Origin: Blastomyces gilchristii SLH14081
Lineage: Eukaryota; Ascomycota; Eurotiomycetes; Onygenales; Ajellomycetaceae
Direction of reading: 5' to 3'
Assembly: GCF_000003855.2 (NCBI RefSeq)
Contig: NW_003101680.1
Span: 3,353,753 to 3,417,752, forward strand
DNA length: 64,000 nt
The position numbers and the translations under genes were made by a program. Positions 23,670 through 36,802 of the stretch are shown piece after piece. The notes under the pieces were generated by a model that was not told where the DNA came from, ran no database searches, and saw nothing but the letters and a program-made list of their open reading frames with translations. Numbering within the stretch: position 1 is the stretch's first letter; the number at the start of each line of letters is the position of its first letter.

Positions 23670-25879
23670 ATCTTACTGTTCTTCAAGTGAGAGATCATTA
23701 TATTCACTTATTCTGATTTCTTGCATTCTCTCAGCATATTTAATACAAACTTCTCTTGTGTCTGATTCACAGAACTCTCACTCATGAAATCAGATCTGTA
23801 ACTAATTGCATCAGATATCACAGTATCTGACCTCTTTCAGTATTTAATATTAAGATTGTACACTTAAAACTCTGAGATTTAGCATACTAAGTGTTTAGAA
23901 GATTTCATTATTAATTATAAATAAATGAGACTTTCATGATTCATAATCACTGTTGTTATATACTTATTATTAATATATCTATCTTATAATACCAGTGTGT
24001 GCTTGATTGCTAGCAATTTCTTTTCATACACCGAATAATTAAGCTCAGCGCCTGATAGTTTTCTATCATTATATATTATCAGATGCAGCTTGTCATTCTT
24101 ACTTATCTGTAGAAGAGTGTCTCTAATAGCTCATTCAGATGTATCTGTCTCAATGTAGAAAGGTTTATCACAATCTGATTGAATAAGCACTGAGAATGTT
24201 ATTATATATTTTCTCAGTGTGAGAAAAGCCTCTTCATATATGACATTTCAGATAATTGAATAAAACTTCTTCTTTCACAGATTTGCATCTATTTCTCTTA
24301 AGAGATCTGAGAGTGATACAGATATTCATATGAAATTCTTGATAAATCTGTGATAATATGAGATCAACTCAAGAAACTATTATACATAATATACATTTCT
24401 CAGCTGTAATCAATTCACTATAACATTCAATTTCTCTGAAATGAGATGTATACAGTCATCACTTACTACATGTTCTATAAACTTCAACTCTTCTGTTTTA
24501 AACACACACTTTGTTAATTTAATATAGAGCTTATACTCTGTCAGAGTTGTAAGCACTTCATTGAGATACTTCAGATGTTTATTATATGAGTTTGAAAAGA
24601 CTAGAATGTTATCAAGATATACAAGATATGAGGTTTTATTCTGTTTATGAAGAATTATATTTATTATTATTTAAAAGATGATGAGTACATTTGTCAGACT
24701 GAATAATATTATCACGAATTTAAACTTTCTTTATTGTGTATTAAATGCAGTTTGCAGAACTGACAGTTCATCTATACAGATCTATCAGTATTCTGAGAGA
24801 AGATTAATCTTTGATAGATATCAGATGTTTTCAATCATATTCAACTGTTGTTGAATCTGTGACAGTGAATATTCATTCTTAATTATAAGCTTATTAAGTA
24901 CTTGATAATTGATACACATTCATCACTTCTCACCCGTCTTTTTCATGAATAGAACTGGAAAGTCTCATGTGCTTAATGAGAATTATATGAGATCATGTTC
25001 TAGAAGATCTGTGATCTGACTAGACTGGCCGCCGGGATCATAAATTTCACGTTTAGTTTCATTTGGTCTGGTCTCATACATTTCTTGGCATGAATCCCGC
25101 TGGGACTAGTCATTAAAAAAACATGCAAAGTGACTATATATGAGATCTTAAAATGAAATCATGACTTGAAAAAAATGAGAAAGTGGTCTCATTTGATCTC
25201 ATTTAGTCTCATTCTTGGCATAAAGTTACTATTTTTAGACATTTTAAGGTTTTTTTTAAACTATTTTTAATTTTTTCAAAAGTAACACTTTTTGATAACA
25301 CTTATATGAGATTTAAAGTCATTTAAAGCAATAAAAATAATTTAAATTGAGAAGTGGAAATCATGATCTCATTTGAAAAATGTGACAAGAGTAGACAGTA
25401 AGTCTCACTGAAACAGTATGAGACTACTATCTAATGTTAAAATTGTGTAATGGGATCAGTCGAATTGGTAATGAAACTATTAAAAAATCTGGTCCTGATC
25501 TCAGACATGATCACACAGTCAGTCTAGATCTGACACTTCTGTTCTTCAAGATATGTTTGTGACAGAGAGTACACATTCTGATTGACTGGTTTCATGTTCT
25601 CTGTGTTAATCTCATGTATGAATTCTCATTTCAGCAGCAATTCTGATGAAAGATCTGTTCAGAAGATCTTTTCATACTTCTTCAGAAGCTTCTTCATACA
25701 CTTATTCTTCTACATATTCTTTATCTTAGTTTTCTCTGCTTTCAGATTCTGTATAATATACAGAATGCTTTTGAATGAGGTCTTGTAAATCATTCTCTTT
25801 GCTTGTTAATGTATAAGCAGATTTAACTCTTCTATATCAGAGGCATGGAATGTTCTTCTCATATCAGTTGATAGAATTA
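23670..25879 (-). pseudogene. G1 RNase H and reverse transcriptase region
   Basis: Continuation of G1 beyond element H. Minus-strand reading gives the RT with FPVLFMKKTGEK (about 24930-24965) and the catalytic box YLDNILVFSNSY (about 24590-24630), the second Asp changed to Asn. The connection and RNase H lie at about 23700-24500. MITE C splits the RT at 25021. The sequence ends at 25879, where the LTR of G2 begins. The homologous region in G2 is 36770-38466. Confidence 0.82.
25021..25526 (+). mobile_element. 506-bp MITE, copy C
   Basis: Complete, with the 8-bp duplication gatctgac (25013-25020 and 25527-25534), inserted in the G1 RT. The uninterrupted site is in G2 near 38107-38114. It keeps the start TAGACTGGCCGCCGGG while the 3' half is partly mutated. 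Confidence 0.95.
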
Positions 25880-26057
25880 TGTGATTCAAAGGTTGCTTAA
25901 GCCAGCGTACGATTACAGGCGTACGCCGGCTTCTTATATATATTATCTAAATTAATTAGTGGCCGCTAGAGCCTCTTTACATTCGTAAGTGTGTTCAGAA
26001 GTGTGTTTAGAAGCAGCTGCATTATTATTCAGTAATTGTACATTCTTTTAAATCACA
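25880..26057 (-). repeat. G2 3' LTR (178 bp) with GC-rich palindrome
   Basis: TGTGATTC to AATCACA. Positions 25901-25930 form a hairpin with arms GCCAGCGTACG and CGTACGCCGGC (one mismatch) around an 8-nt loop. It retains CC, GG and CG steps absent from the flanking interior. The polypurine tract (minus strand, GATGAGAGAGAATG) adjoins its right side. Confidence 0.87.
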
Positions 26058-26662
26058 TTCTCTCTCATCAAATTCAGTCACACTTACATGATCATGATAT
26101 ACACCCTAGCTTCATGCGGATTAGCGTGTCACTAGTGTTTGTAATTATATAATCTATTTCTGATTTGACTAGTATTCTGTGTACACTCTCATAAAGAAAC
26201 TTTCACTATATTATATTACTTATTCACTAACTTTTTTCATTCTTTAATCATCTTCTTCATCATTATCATCATTGAATATTATTATCTTATTCAAGATTTC
26301 TATTTCTTCTTCTCAATACTTTCTATCTATTCATCTATTATATTGTACATGTTTCTGATGATGATCTCTTATTCTTATAATAAGTATTATTATAGTACTT
26401 ATACTGAGCAGTTTATTAGCAGTAAGTGTAATATATTATAAAATATGATCAGAACTTGTTTATCTTCTAATAATCATTAGAATATACTACTATAAATGAC
26501 ATATCTTCTTTATCTTCTTATACATTCTTGATCTTCTTTGTTCAGCAGGCATCTGATCATGTTTTGTATTGACACAGATGCTGATTTGTTTTAATTTGTG
26601 TAGAATCTTCACATATTGACAGATTCACATCTGTAGATGATAGTGAATATCTCAATATTGAA

Positions 26663-27043
26663 TTGTTAATTAAGAACTTGAAGAATGTGATAATGAAGAA
26701 ATTATCTGTATTATATATGACTGAGTCTTCTATGTCTCTCTCTGCCTCTTCTGCTACTTCTTTCTCTGCTGCTTTCTTCTCTGCTTCTTTCTCTGCTGCT
26801 TCTTCTCAATCTTCTACACTTGTCTCTGTATCTGATTCTTCTGCTTCTACTATCTCTGTTCTTATAACTTCTACTCCTGCTACTTCTGCTTCTGTTACTA
26901 TCTTCATTACTAGCTCTTCCTGTTTCAAGAAGATGTTGCATAAACTCAGTGAATTATGTTTCTCAGTATATATACTCTTACTCTTCTTATCAACCTCTAG
27001 AATAATTTATTATATGAAGATGATGTATAATATAACTATCTGA
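26663..27043 (-). pseudogene. Arg/Ser-rich tract in G2
   Basis: Paralogue of 7813-8260. The minus-strand frame 26711-26941 (76 codons) reads RSRSSRSRSYKNRDSRSRR and similar. The plus-strand frame is open for 126 codons. This copy carries more Ala codons (GCT) in the plus reading than the G1 copy, whose corresponding codons are Ile/Thr, as expected from C-to-T/G-to-A decay of G1. Confidence 0.4.
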
Positions 27044-27536
27044 AGCTCAGTTATAAATACTGATTATTATGTTTATTTTAAATATTTATGATAAAGTAAT
27101 TATTTATTCATATCAGAGAATCTTTTCTCTCTTTAACAGTATTGAGATTATAAGTCTTTTTCTTTTTCATCTTTTCTTTCTGACACTGATTTTCCTATTC
27201 TTAGAAGAAATCATTATGAGTTTTATTATGTATAAAGTCATAGTATTCACAGATATCAAGAAACTTTTTATAACTGTAAAGTTCAATATTATAAGTATAT
27301 TCACTCTGATGAATTTCTTTGAAATGATAGATCTGTATCAGTCTATTCTCTAGTATTTATTATCTGACTTCATAATGCAGGTGAAGAATATCTGTGTTTT
27401 CAGAAATGAAAATACAGATATTGTACTCTTTTACATCTGCAGATGTGAGACTTATACATCTTGTCTGAGATATTATTATGAAAATAAGCTATTCATACAC
27501 TGTGTTCTGCTTTCTGCATTCTCTTATGTCTCTCTC

Positions 27537-27807
27537 TGTCGGAATGAGTGTCACAGATGAATATGTTGGAGACATATAAATCTTATTTGTATCAAGATCT
27601 GCTTGTTATATTATTCATGCACTCTCTAATATATCTATTTCATACAAAAGATAGAGCTATTTATAGTAAAATATATATGCGAGCCAAGAGAGCTAGCATA
27701 AGCAAGTATTAGATAAGTGTTGTAGTAAGCTGATAATAATGATGAGAAATATTGTAGTAATACAATGTTGATGATGTTCAGTAGTGTATAACCTCTTTTT
27801 TCTAACA
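27537..27807 (-). repeat. Copia1 3' LTR (271 bp)
   Basis: Nearly identical to 32943-33213; most differences are transitions. It starts TGTCGGAATGAG and ends TCTAACA, the last part of the other LTR being CCTGACA. Confidence 0.93.
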
Positions 27808-28049
27808 CACCCTCTTCAGTGAATGTAACATGTAAATGAAAGTGTAAATGAAGCTGCAATAAAAAGAGTGTAGATGAATGTATAAATGAAGCTGTAATAA
27901 AAAGAGTGTAGATGAATCTGTAGAGATTACATCAAGATAGATCATTTATATCATCATTCTGCTGACATCTTGATGATATCTGATATATCAACTAGGTCTA
28001 GCATCTTGACAAATTCTGTATGTTTCTGGCGTGGCAGAGCCTTAGTGAG

Positions 28050-29960
28050 GCCATTCACTAGCATCTGAGCTGTAGGCACTCAATCAACTGTAATATTGCT
28101 GAATTGAACACATTCTCAGAGCCAGCTTTCATATATATCAACATGACAGAGCTTTGTGATTATAGAGAGGTCTTTCTTTGTAAGAATGTCAACAGTTTGA
28201 TGATTATCACATTGAATATGAATCTTGTGACCAGGTTTAAATTGAATATGTTGAAAGAATCTATCTCATCAGATAGACTCCTTGCCAGCTCATGAGACAG
28301 CAACAAGCTCAGCTTCTGTGATAGATGTAGTTATGATTATCTGTCTATTTGATTTCCAATCAACAGCCTCACTGAATAGTTTAAAGATATATTCTTGTAT
28401 AGAGCAGTGATTCAGATTATCTGTGAAAGAGACATCACTGACAGCTTTAATGATATCAGGTTTGAGATCAAGTTGTAGAGGTCAGTCAATGTTATTATCA
28501 TATTGAATAGCGAGATTCTTCATATCATGTAAATAAGATATCATTCTATCCACCTCTGATGAGTGATGTTCTGATGAATTCATCATGAATGTAGCTAGTT
28601 TACTCACTGCATATGCAATATCAGGGCAAGTCATCACTGCTGAGTAGATGCAGAAGCTGATACATTGTTGATAATGATGAATTTTTGCAGATATGACTGA
28701 CTCATTAAAAGGCTCTAACAGAGCACCAGTTAGTGGGGTATATGCCTTGCGGGTGTGTGCAAGATGATATGTATTAACTATCTTATCAATATAGGCATTC
28801 TGACATAGTCAGAGCTTCAAGTTGAGGTGATTGTGTATTATTCACATGTTGAGGAATCATTTCAAATCTCCCATCTGTCAGATCTTGTATGCATTTTTAA
28901 GATCTTTGATTAGTTGATCTCTTTCTTTCAAATCTTCTCATTGTGATAGAATGACAATATCATTCACATAGAAGAAGATGATTAATCAATCATTAGAGAA
29001 GAGACATCAATTCTCTGACATTGAGATGAAGTCTAGTGTTCTCAATATTGAAGATAGTTCATTTAATCAGAGAAGAGATGATCTGTGTAATCTATATAGT
29101 ACTTGTAGAAGTTTTAACACATGATTTGAATGCTTCAAATTTTGCATCTTCTTCAACTTTCATCATTTATCAGGTAGTTTCATATATACTAGCTCATCAA
29201 TATCACTATTAATGAAGACATTGATTTCATCTAGCTGTTCTGCATCTAGATCAAATGCTGCTGTTAAAGCTAACAAGATTCAGAGATCTCTGACAGCTAG
29301 TGTGTGAGCTTTTGTAGTGAGATCTGTGATTGATTGAAGATCTCTACATACACAGATGTGAGCTTTGTATTTCAAAAGAAAACCTTCATCATCAAATTTG
29401 TAGATGAATACTTATTGTAGAGAGAGAATTGAGATGTCTCTCTGTGATCTGCTAGTAATTTCATATGTATTCTGCAGAGATATACTATCTCATTCTCACT
29501 TAACAGTGTTCTCAAATTCTTCATGATGTAGATGTTTTTCAACATCTGTTCAGTGATTTGATGAATCTGACAGTTGAGATCTATGAATTCTTGATATAGC
29601 TGTATTATTGATAACTGTGAAAACAGTATTAGAAAATAAATTTTAAGACTTGTTGAAGTCTGTGTGTGAATTTGAATGAGAGAATGCATCATTAATCATT
29701 CAATAAGAATTGTCTTTGATAATTGAAACTGTCACAAGATGAGCAGCTCTGTGTTTTCAGGTTCTGCAGCCTTCAATGATATTAGCTTCATCAAAATCAG
29801 CACTGATATTATAAGCTCTAGATGCAATGTTCTGTATTCAACTATCTATCACAGCTGAATGAGTATTAATATCAACATCAGAATCTGTTGACTCTGGTGT
29901 TAAATCTGATGTAGAAAGAATTGAAATGTTATTTTTCTTCTCTATTTTTTCAGAGCTTTG
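28050..29960 (-). pseudogene. Copia1 reverse transcriptase and RNase H
   Basis: The minus-strand reading includes the RT catalytic box FFYVNDIVILSQ (about 28935-28970; YVDD with Asp to Asn), MGDLK.FLNM, then YAVSKLATFMMNSSEHHSSEV (about 28565-28625), the usual copia segment before RNase H. RNase H reads ITEAELVAVS and IQCDNHQTVDILTK (about 28165-28210), then GLTKALPRQKHTEFVKMLDL near the C-terminus (about 28000-28055). The RT N-terminal part lies at 29100-29700, with a clean 106-codon frame at 29372-29692. Only scattered stops interrupt it. Confidence 0.85.
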
Positions 29961-30109
29961 AGTATTTTCTTCAGAATGGAAAATATCAATATCTGCATCT
30001 ATAATCTGTTTCAATTAATTGATAGAAGTTATTGATGATTCTTGAACTTTCATATATAGAAGCTTCATCTTCTTAGATACTCAATCTCTTAGTTGTCTTT
30101 CAATGTAGG

Positions 30110-31022
30110 GGTCTTCTGAATTGAATTTTCTATTCTCATTTAATATCACATCTCTTGCTCTTATCACCTGTTCTAAGTGTGGAATTCAAATTCGATAGAT
30201 ATTTGTAGAATCATATTCAACTAGATATTCAATATATGCTCAGAGATCTAGCTTCTGAGAGTGATTTCTATTGAGAACTTCATTCAGTATCTTTGCATAG
30301 ATGTGATATCTGTAGATTCAAAGATGAGCACAGAAGTAAGGTTTGATTTATAGAAATTCTTTCAAAGCTTGAAGAGGTGACTTTCAATCTAGAATTCTAG
30401 TAGAGATTCAATTCACTAGATAGATGACAGTAAGTGCAATCTCAGGGAAAAGTGATTGTGACAGAAGGGATTCTATCTGTAGAGTTCTTGCCTTTGTTAT
30501 TAATATTGCTTCTGCTCACTCTGCTGCATCATTTTACTCATAAATATACTCTTAAGAATACTCCATCTCTAGGTCTTCATTATTCACTCAATTTGTGAAA
30601 TCATCTACTTTCTTGATTGCAGTATTATTGTCAATATGAATGATCTTTGTAGTACAGTTGAATTCATGTTTAATTCAATTGATAGCTTGTCTAAGAGCTT
30701 TTCAGATTTCTGATTTTCAGATAGCTGTTATAGCTATATGAAAATGTAGATAATCACACATGAAATGTATGAGATAATGCTCATCATTATAGCACTGTGT
30801 AGAGCCATGTGTGATATCCGCATGTAGGCATTCAAATGGTATTTGAGATCTAACATGGGAACATCTAGATATTTGATTTTTTGCATTAGATAGATGGCAG
30901 GGTTCACAAAGCTCAGTGATAAGCTCATCCACAGCATCTTCTAGATTGGTGATTTGAATGCCAGTTGCATTATTTGCAAGCTTTTGAATGACGATTTTCA
31001 ATGAATGTTCTAATCTCTTACA
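30110..31022 (-). pseudogene. Copia1 integrase region
   Basis: The frame 30717-31001 carries the pre-integrase segment ELCEPCHLSNAKNQISR (CxxC zinc ligands) and the start of the core FECLHADITHGSTQ...YLIHFMCDYLHFHIAI, where the first catalytic Asp (HAD) is kept. The rest of the core continues leftward with stops. In Ty1/copia elements integrase precedes RT, as here. Confidence 0.85.
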
Positions 31023-31600
31023 TCATGTGAACTGAGTAGCTATAGAGATCTTAGGTTTTTGAGAAGGTTTTATGTGGTTTGACAGGTTGAAAGGATGATT
31101 TGTAGAAGTTGAAGAATTTGAAGATATCATTTTTTCAGATATAGTGATGTTAGATGTGTGTGATGTAGTAGCTGCATCGGCTTCAGTAGTGGATTTTTCC
31201 AAGATAGTTGAGAAAACAGCTATTTCACTATATTCTGTAACTAGCAACCTCTCAAATACTTCAACATGTGTAAAGATTGTATTATCTGCGTGTTTTCTCA
31301 ATCTGAAGTCTTTTCCATCATAATAGATGCCTTCTATATAGAAACACAGTTTCCATGTGATGATATTTGTATGGAAATTCAGTATGTAAGCTGCATTGAT
31401 GAGATTGACATTGAACTGCTTTCCTGCTTTATTTATCATGATAGTTCTAACAGTTTCATAATCTTCAACTTTAGTGCTGGAATCGTCTGTATAGACTTCC
31501 GCATTCTTGTTCACAGGTGTAAAGAATAGGAGACATGTTCGATTATTGCATATATGCTGTTCCACACCAGTATCAAAGATCCAGGAGTTTCAGAGATAGA
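31023..31600 (-). pseudogene. Copia1 protease and GAG-pre-integrase region
   Basis: The minus-strand frame reads SWIFDTGVEQHICNN at about 31548-31592, the retropepsin active site (D-T-G followed by HICN) typical of copia polyproteins, then about 180 open codons with FYIEGIYYDGKDFRLRKH. The protease matures the polyprotein inside the virus-like particle. A Trp before the active site (TGG) survives here. Confidence 0.83.
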
Positions 31601-32690
31601 AGTGAGAATGTGAAGAGTTCATTGATATTTTTCGGATTTGCTGATCAATAGATTGATGATTGATAGATTGATGATCAATAGATTGAGAAACTGATTGCTT
31701 CAGAATCATTCCTTCTAGAACTGCTTCATTGACATCTATTATATCTGTATTTGTAAATGAATCTCTAGATATCACACAATCAATGTGTCTCTTCAATTCT
31801 TGATTTTTAAGAGCTTGATCAATCTGAGTTCTCTTCTCCTCATTTTCCTTTCATCCAGGTGGCTTTCTTGATGGATTGAGATAGTAGCACTGAGTGTATC
31901 AGTGACAGGTTTCACAGATACAGTTTTCAAATGTCACTGATGATGATTGCTGAGGTCTTTCATTAAGAGTAGTGAAGTTCATAGATTTATCTTCTTTGAG
32001 AATACTCATTTTTCTATACTGTTTCTTGAAGTTCTTAACTAACTCTATCAAAGATATGATATCTTTATCATGTCAGACATTCTTAGTTCATGCTTGTATA
32101 TAATCTGCATCAATAGCTAGATTCACATTTAAGAAATCTTTCTTCAAGTTGAACTGTTCAGCTATATTCATCTCTTTGATATCATCTTCAATGAGAGATC
32201 AGTCATTTAATCACTTCTCTATACCTCTGTTTCTCAGTGCTTTGCAGAGATCATGATATCAGGTTCTTACATTATCTTGATAATCTGCAGTCATGAGTGA
32301 GAGTTGATCTCTTAACAAATGAATAATCTTCTTCACATCATCATTCTCACTGCATATATGACATAGCTCTGTGGCATTCACTGTTCTTCATATAACATCT
32401 TGTATCTTTGTCATATCTTCATTCAATTTCTCATATTTCATATATTTGATTTTCCACGCAGTGACCTTGATGTCATATGCTATCTTAGCCTCCGCAGTGG
32501 CTTCTTCTGAACACTCGGGTTCCAGAGATTCTTCTAGTTCAGAGAAGATATCAGGTTTGTCAAGATTGATGAAGTCTGATATCTTCTTGTTCTTTACATA
32601 TTCTAGCATATGCTTGTACCAAAGTTTCCAATCTTCAGAAACACTAAGGTGAACTGTCACACTAGACATTGTCTTATCTGTCATATCAGT
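31601..32690 (-). pseudogene. Copia1 gag with zinc knuckle
   Basis: The N-terminus at about 32684 begins MTDKTMSSVTVHLSVSEDWK and runs 98 codons (32388-32684), matching the UBN2-type copia gag start. A CCHC-like knuckle (CICETCH..YTQC) is readable at about 31890-31930. Near 31640-31690 the peptide QSIDHQSINHQSID is a short tandem repeat that is longer in Copia2. Stops split the frame. Confidence 0.82.
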
Positions 32691-32931
32691 TATATTGAAT
32701 GGATTGAGGAATCAGTTCAAGTATTTGTGAATATGATCAGAAATCAGGGTGTATAACAGTCAAGTATATCAGAACATATACAGTGAGGATCTTTCAGAAA
32801 TCAGGTATATCAGTCAATTAGATTGAACTGTATACAAATAAGGATCAATCTTCTCAGTTCGAATGATTGTTGTCAAATTCAAATGAGAATTGAGATCAGT
32901 GTATTGTGCTTCTCTTCAGATGCTGCTTACT

Positions 32932-32942
32932 GAGCTTATAAC
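32932..32942 (-). other. Copia1 primer-binding site (initiator tRNA-Met, internal)
   Basis: Directly beside the 5' LTR. The plus strand gagcttataac corresponds to the cleaner gggctcataac at 54633-54643 in Copia2. GGGCTCATAAC is the anticodon-loop sequence (CAT) of eukaryotic initiator tRNA-Met, so priming by an internally cleaved iMet half-tRNA is inferred, as known for Drosophila copia and Ty5. Confidence 0.75.
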
Positions 32943-33213
32943 TGTCGGAATGAGTGTCACAGATGAATATGTTGAAGACATATGAATCTTATTTGTATCA
33001 AGATCTGCTTGTTATATTATTCATGCACTCTCTAATATATCTATTTCATACAAAAGATAGAGCTATTTATAGTAAAATATATGTGCGAGCCAAGAGAGCT
33101 AGCATAAGTAAGTATTAGATGAGTGTTGTAGTAAGCTGATGATAATGATGAGAAATATTGTAGTAATACAATGTTGGTGACGTTCAGTAGTGTATAACCT
33201 CTTTTTCCTGACA
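32943..33213 (-). repeat. Copia1 5' LTR (271 bp)
   Basis: TGTCGGAATGAG to TTCCTGACA in plus orientation. Same length as its partner, and it retains a few more CG/CC steps. Confidence 0.93.
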
Positions 33214-33681
33214 CTCTCTCTCTTTCTGAGAAGTCTTATGCATGTTGTAATTATGTATACAATTCTAAGACTAGTGAGTGTTTATTTAATAATTGTTATT
33301 CTCTGCTTTTGCAGTTTTATACACTAATAATAGTTCTTAGTTACTTCAGTATTAGAGATCATTTTAATTGAAGATGATAACACTGTTGAGACTACTCTCT
33401 TTCACTCTCAAGCTTCTCTCAGTGCTTTCTCTCTCTTCTCTGTAGAGAAGATTGTATGTATATCAGATTATAAGTATTCAGTCTCAGATAACTCTTATCA
33501 TTATTTATTCAGTTCTGTATCTTCTTCTTCTTCTGTTTCTTTTATCTTCATTCTCTCTGCTCTAACTTCTAATTCTGTGAGTTCTGCACTCTTCTTTAAT
33601 TTTTCTACACACATGTGTACACATTTCTATATTAGCATTTCAGTCAATCTTATGATAAATAATATTAATATCATACACAGA

Positions 33682-34187
33682 TAGACTGGCCGCCGGGACC
33701 ATGAATTTCCCGTTTGGTCCCATTTGGTCTGGTCTCATACATTTCTTGGCGTGAATCCCGCTGGGACTGGCTATCAAAAAAACATGTAAAGTGACTATAT
33801 ATCAGATCTTAAAATGGAACCATGACTTGAAAAAAATGAGAAAGTGATCTCATTTGGTCCCATTTAGTCCTATTCTTGGCATAAAGTTACTATTTTTAGA
33901 CATTTTAAGGTTTTTTTTAGACTATTTTTAATTTTTTAAAAAGTAACACTTTTTGGTAACGCTCAAATGAGATTTAAAGTCATTTAAAGCAATAAAAATA
34001 ATTTGAATTGAGAAGTGGAAATCATGGTCCCATTTGGAAAATGTGACAAGAGTAGACAGTAAGTCCCACTGAGACAGTATGGAACTACTATCTAATGTTA
34101 AAACCGTGTAATGGGATCAGTCGAATTGGTAATGAGACTATCAGAAAATCTGGTCCTGGTCCCAGACACGGTCACACGGTCAGTCTA
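33682..34187 (+). mobile_element. 506-bp MITE, copy D (well preserved)
   Basis: Complete, with 8-bp duplication tacacaga (33674-33681 and 34188-34195). It keeps TAGACTGGCCGCCGGGACC and GGTCCTGGTCCCAGACACGG near the ends. Several TTTGGTC and GGTCCCATTT words near both ends could be subterminal transposase-binding repeats. With copy E it is the best reference for the family. Confidence 0.96.
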
Positions 34188-34656
34188 TACACAGAGCAGT
34201 AGAGAAATTGAAGACATGTGTGATATTATTATAAGATCAGCTTGCAGCTCTCAAATCTCTTACAGATCTTGAGTTTTGAGATTTCCTTTGTTTTTTAATG
34301 TTTTTCAGATGATATAATGTTGAAAATAGATTAAATGTGTAATATATGAAAATAAATGAGATGTGTATGATAACATTTATCTTTTACAGCTAACTCTTAC
34401 AGTTGATCACTAATTCATTATCTCTTTTCTTTTCTTACACTTTTTCTTATCTACTAGTCACTACTCTTATACAATCTCTATATAATACAGTGTTCAGTGA
34501 CTAGGTTCAGCAGCTTTCATCTTTTGTAATTCTGTCTCATGTATTATACTGTCTCTCTTCACCTACTCAGATTACTACAGTGAACAGCTCATTGAAACTA
34601 ATCTCATCTGATCTCTGAGTGTTCTCAGAAATTGAGATGACTTAGTCTCACATATC

Positions 34657-35162
34657 TAGACTGGCCGCCGGGACCATGAATTTCCCGTTTGGTCTCATTT
34701 GATCTGGTCCCATACATTTCTTGGCGTGAATCCCGCTGGGACTGGCTATCAAAAAAACATGTAAAGTGACTATATATCAGATCTTAAAATGGAACCATGA
34801 CTTGAAAAAAATGAGAAAGTGATCTCATTTGGTCCCATTTAGTTCTATTCTTGGCATAAAGTTACTATTTTTAGACATTTTAAGGTTTTTTTTAGACTAT
34901 TTTTAATTTTTTAAAAAGTAACGCTTTTTGGTAACGCTCAAATGAGATTTAAAGTCATTTAAAGCAATAAAAATAATTTAAATTGAGAAGTGGAAATCAT
35001 GGTCTCATTTGGAAAATGTGACAAGAGTAGACAGTAAGTCCCACTGGGACAGTATGGGACTACTATCTAATGTTAAAACCGTGTAATGGGATCAGTCGAA
35101 TTGGTAATGAGACTATCAAAAAATCTGGTCCTGGTCCCAGACACGGTCACACGGTCAGTCTA
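34657..35162 (+). mobile_element. 506-bp MITE, copy E (well preserved)
   Basis: Complete, with 8-bp duplication cacatatc (34649-34656 and 35163-35170). Differs from copy D at only a small number of positions, mostly transitions, so D and E are recent relative to the mutated G2 background around them. Confidence 0.96.
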
Positions 35163-36046
35163 CACATATCTGTGAATATTTCAGATGCTTTATTCTCTGT
35201 TATCTCTGCAATTAAACTGATATAAACAGTTGAATTCAACTCTGAATTTCTTTTTCTTCTGCAATCTGACTCATATACAAGTCTGCTGCTTTGAGACTGC
35301 TCTTTACTATATTGTACTCACTGTCTGCAGCATATTATCATACAACTGACTACAGTCTCATCACTTATTAAAGTATAATATTTATCTGATTTCTTGATTT
35401 CTTCTCATTCTTTTCTTATAATTATGAAAAGATTGAAATAAGTGAGATCATCTGATTTGTAAGTGTCTATAATTTCTCTTACTTTGCAAGACTTTTTAAT
35501 TATAAGTTCCTTCTTTTTCAATACTGATGAGAGTGCTATGAATGACTATAATTCACTCAGATCTTATATCTTTATCTTTATAAGATATGAATCATTTATT
35601 AAGTTGTATAAGATCTGTTCCTCTGATTCCTTCAATGTATAAGTTCTCAGAGAATATGATTTGAGTATTTTATAGAGCTCAAATCATCTAGATTGAAACT
35701 TCTCAGAACTCTCATTACATATAAGAACTTATATTCTCATCTTGAGACTTGATTTCTTAACTAGTGAGTCTCATATTCTTTTTGATTGAATTGCTTGATT
35801 CAGGAGTAACTTATTAGCTTTTACACATGTGTGGCTGATCTCTTTCAATCTTAGTTCTGTATTCACAACTGTTGTGTCTGCAACTGATGTATCTGCAACT
35901 GCTGTTCTCTCTCTCATCTTTTCCGAAGCATTCTTCTGAATGCACAGATGCAATTCATATAACAGGTAGAATGATGAATGCTTGAAGACTACATGCTGTC
36001 AAATTCGCGTGGCTAATAGTGTCTGACTGAGATATTCATTTCATAA

Positions 36047-36802
36047 TCATGTCAGCTTGCTTACTAGATATTTCATCAGCATGTTATCTAAGATTTTATT
36101 CAAGTATTTCATCTTCTCATTCATCTGTGAATGATATAACATTGTTCTATAATATCTTATCTGTAACTGGCTTATAAAATGCCTCACTACTTCTTCTATG
36201 AGATTCACACTATTATCAGTTAGAATCTCACACAGCATTCTATAGTTGATATAGATCTTATTATGTAGAAACTTCATTATCATCTTCTCTGTCATCTCTG
36301 AAACTGCTTTTACAACTGATCAGTCAGTAGTGTAATCAATAGCAGTGATTATTCATTAATTTTTATTTGATATTCACAGCAGTATATCTATGAGATTCAC
36401 TTCTCATTGTTTAAATAATTGTATTATATACTTCATCTGATATTATACTTTCTTACATTCTAACTCTTTCTTAGATTCTTCTATAACCTGATAATTCAGA
36501 CACTTGTGAGTGTATGTCTGAATGTTCTCAATCATGCTTAATCAGTATACTCTTGATTTGAGTACACTCATGAGTTCAGAGCTTTCTAAGTGACTGAATT
36601 TCTTGTGTATGTGAGTTATTAAGTTGTGTCTAAATGAATGTTTTAGATAGAGAGCTTCTACATATTCTAGATTGTGATAAAGCATAACATTGTTTTTTAA
36701 TTTCTTCAGCTTGAAGTTCAGAAGCATCTCTTCTATCACTTTTATAAGATGCTTATTATCTGATATCTTACTATTCTTCAAGTGAGAGATCATTGTATTC
36801 AC
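36047..36802 (-). pseudogene. G2 integrase remnant
   Basis: Two open stretches. At 36542-36802 the H2C2 segment reads LYLKHSFRHNLITHIHKKFSH then SELMSVLKSRVY. At 36047-36295 the core reads YRMLCEILTDNSVNLIEEVV then HFISQLQIRYYRTMLYHSQM and NEKMKYLNKILDNMLMKYL. These fit the gypsy integrase TDNGxxF and YHPQxNGxxERxN blocks. TDNS keeps the catalytic Asp; the Glu position reads Lys (EKMKYLN). Confidence 0.87.

Larger units (their letters stand above)
27537..33213 (-). mobile_element. Copia1: full-length Ty1/copia element (5.68 kb)
   Basis: Two 271-bp LTRs (27537-27807 and 32943-33213), TGTCGG...TAACA or TGACA, flanked by the 5-bp duplication ctctc (27532-27536 and 33214-33218). Minus-strand order: 5' LTR, primer-binding site, gag, protease, integrase, RT, RNase H, 3' LTR, which is the Ty1/copia order. 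Pol is readable over long stretches with only occasional stops (TGA at Trp) and is better preserved than the gypsy relics. It is inserted in the post-integrase region of G2. Inactive because of stops and a YVND catalytic box. Confidence 0.93.

Noticed and set aside
31266..31529. 87-codon plus-strand frame as a gene
   Set aside because: It is antisense to the copia protease/pre-integrase frame, which has recognisable motifs on the minus strand.
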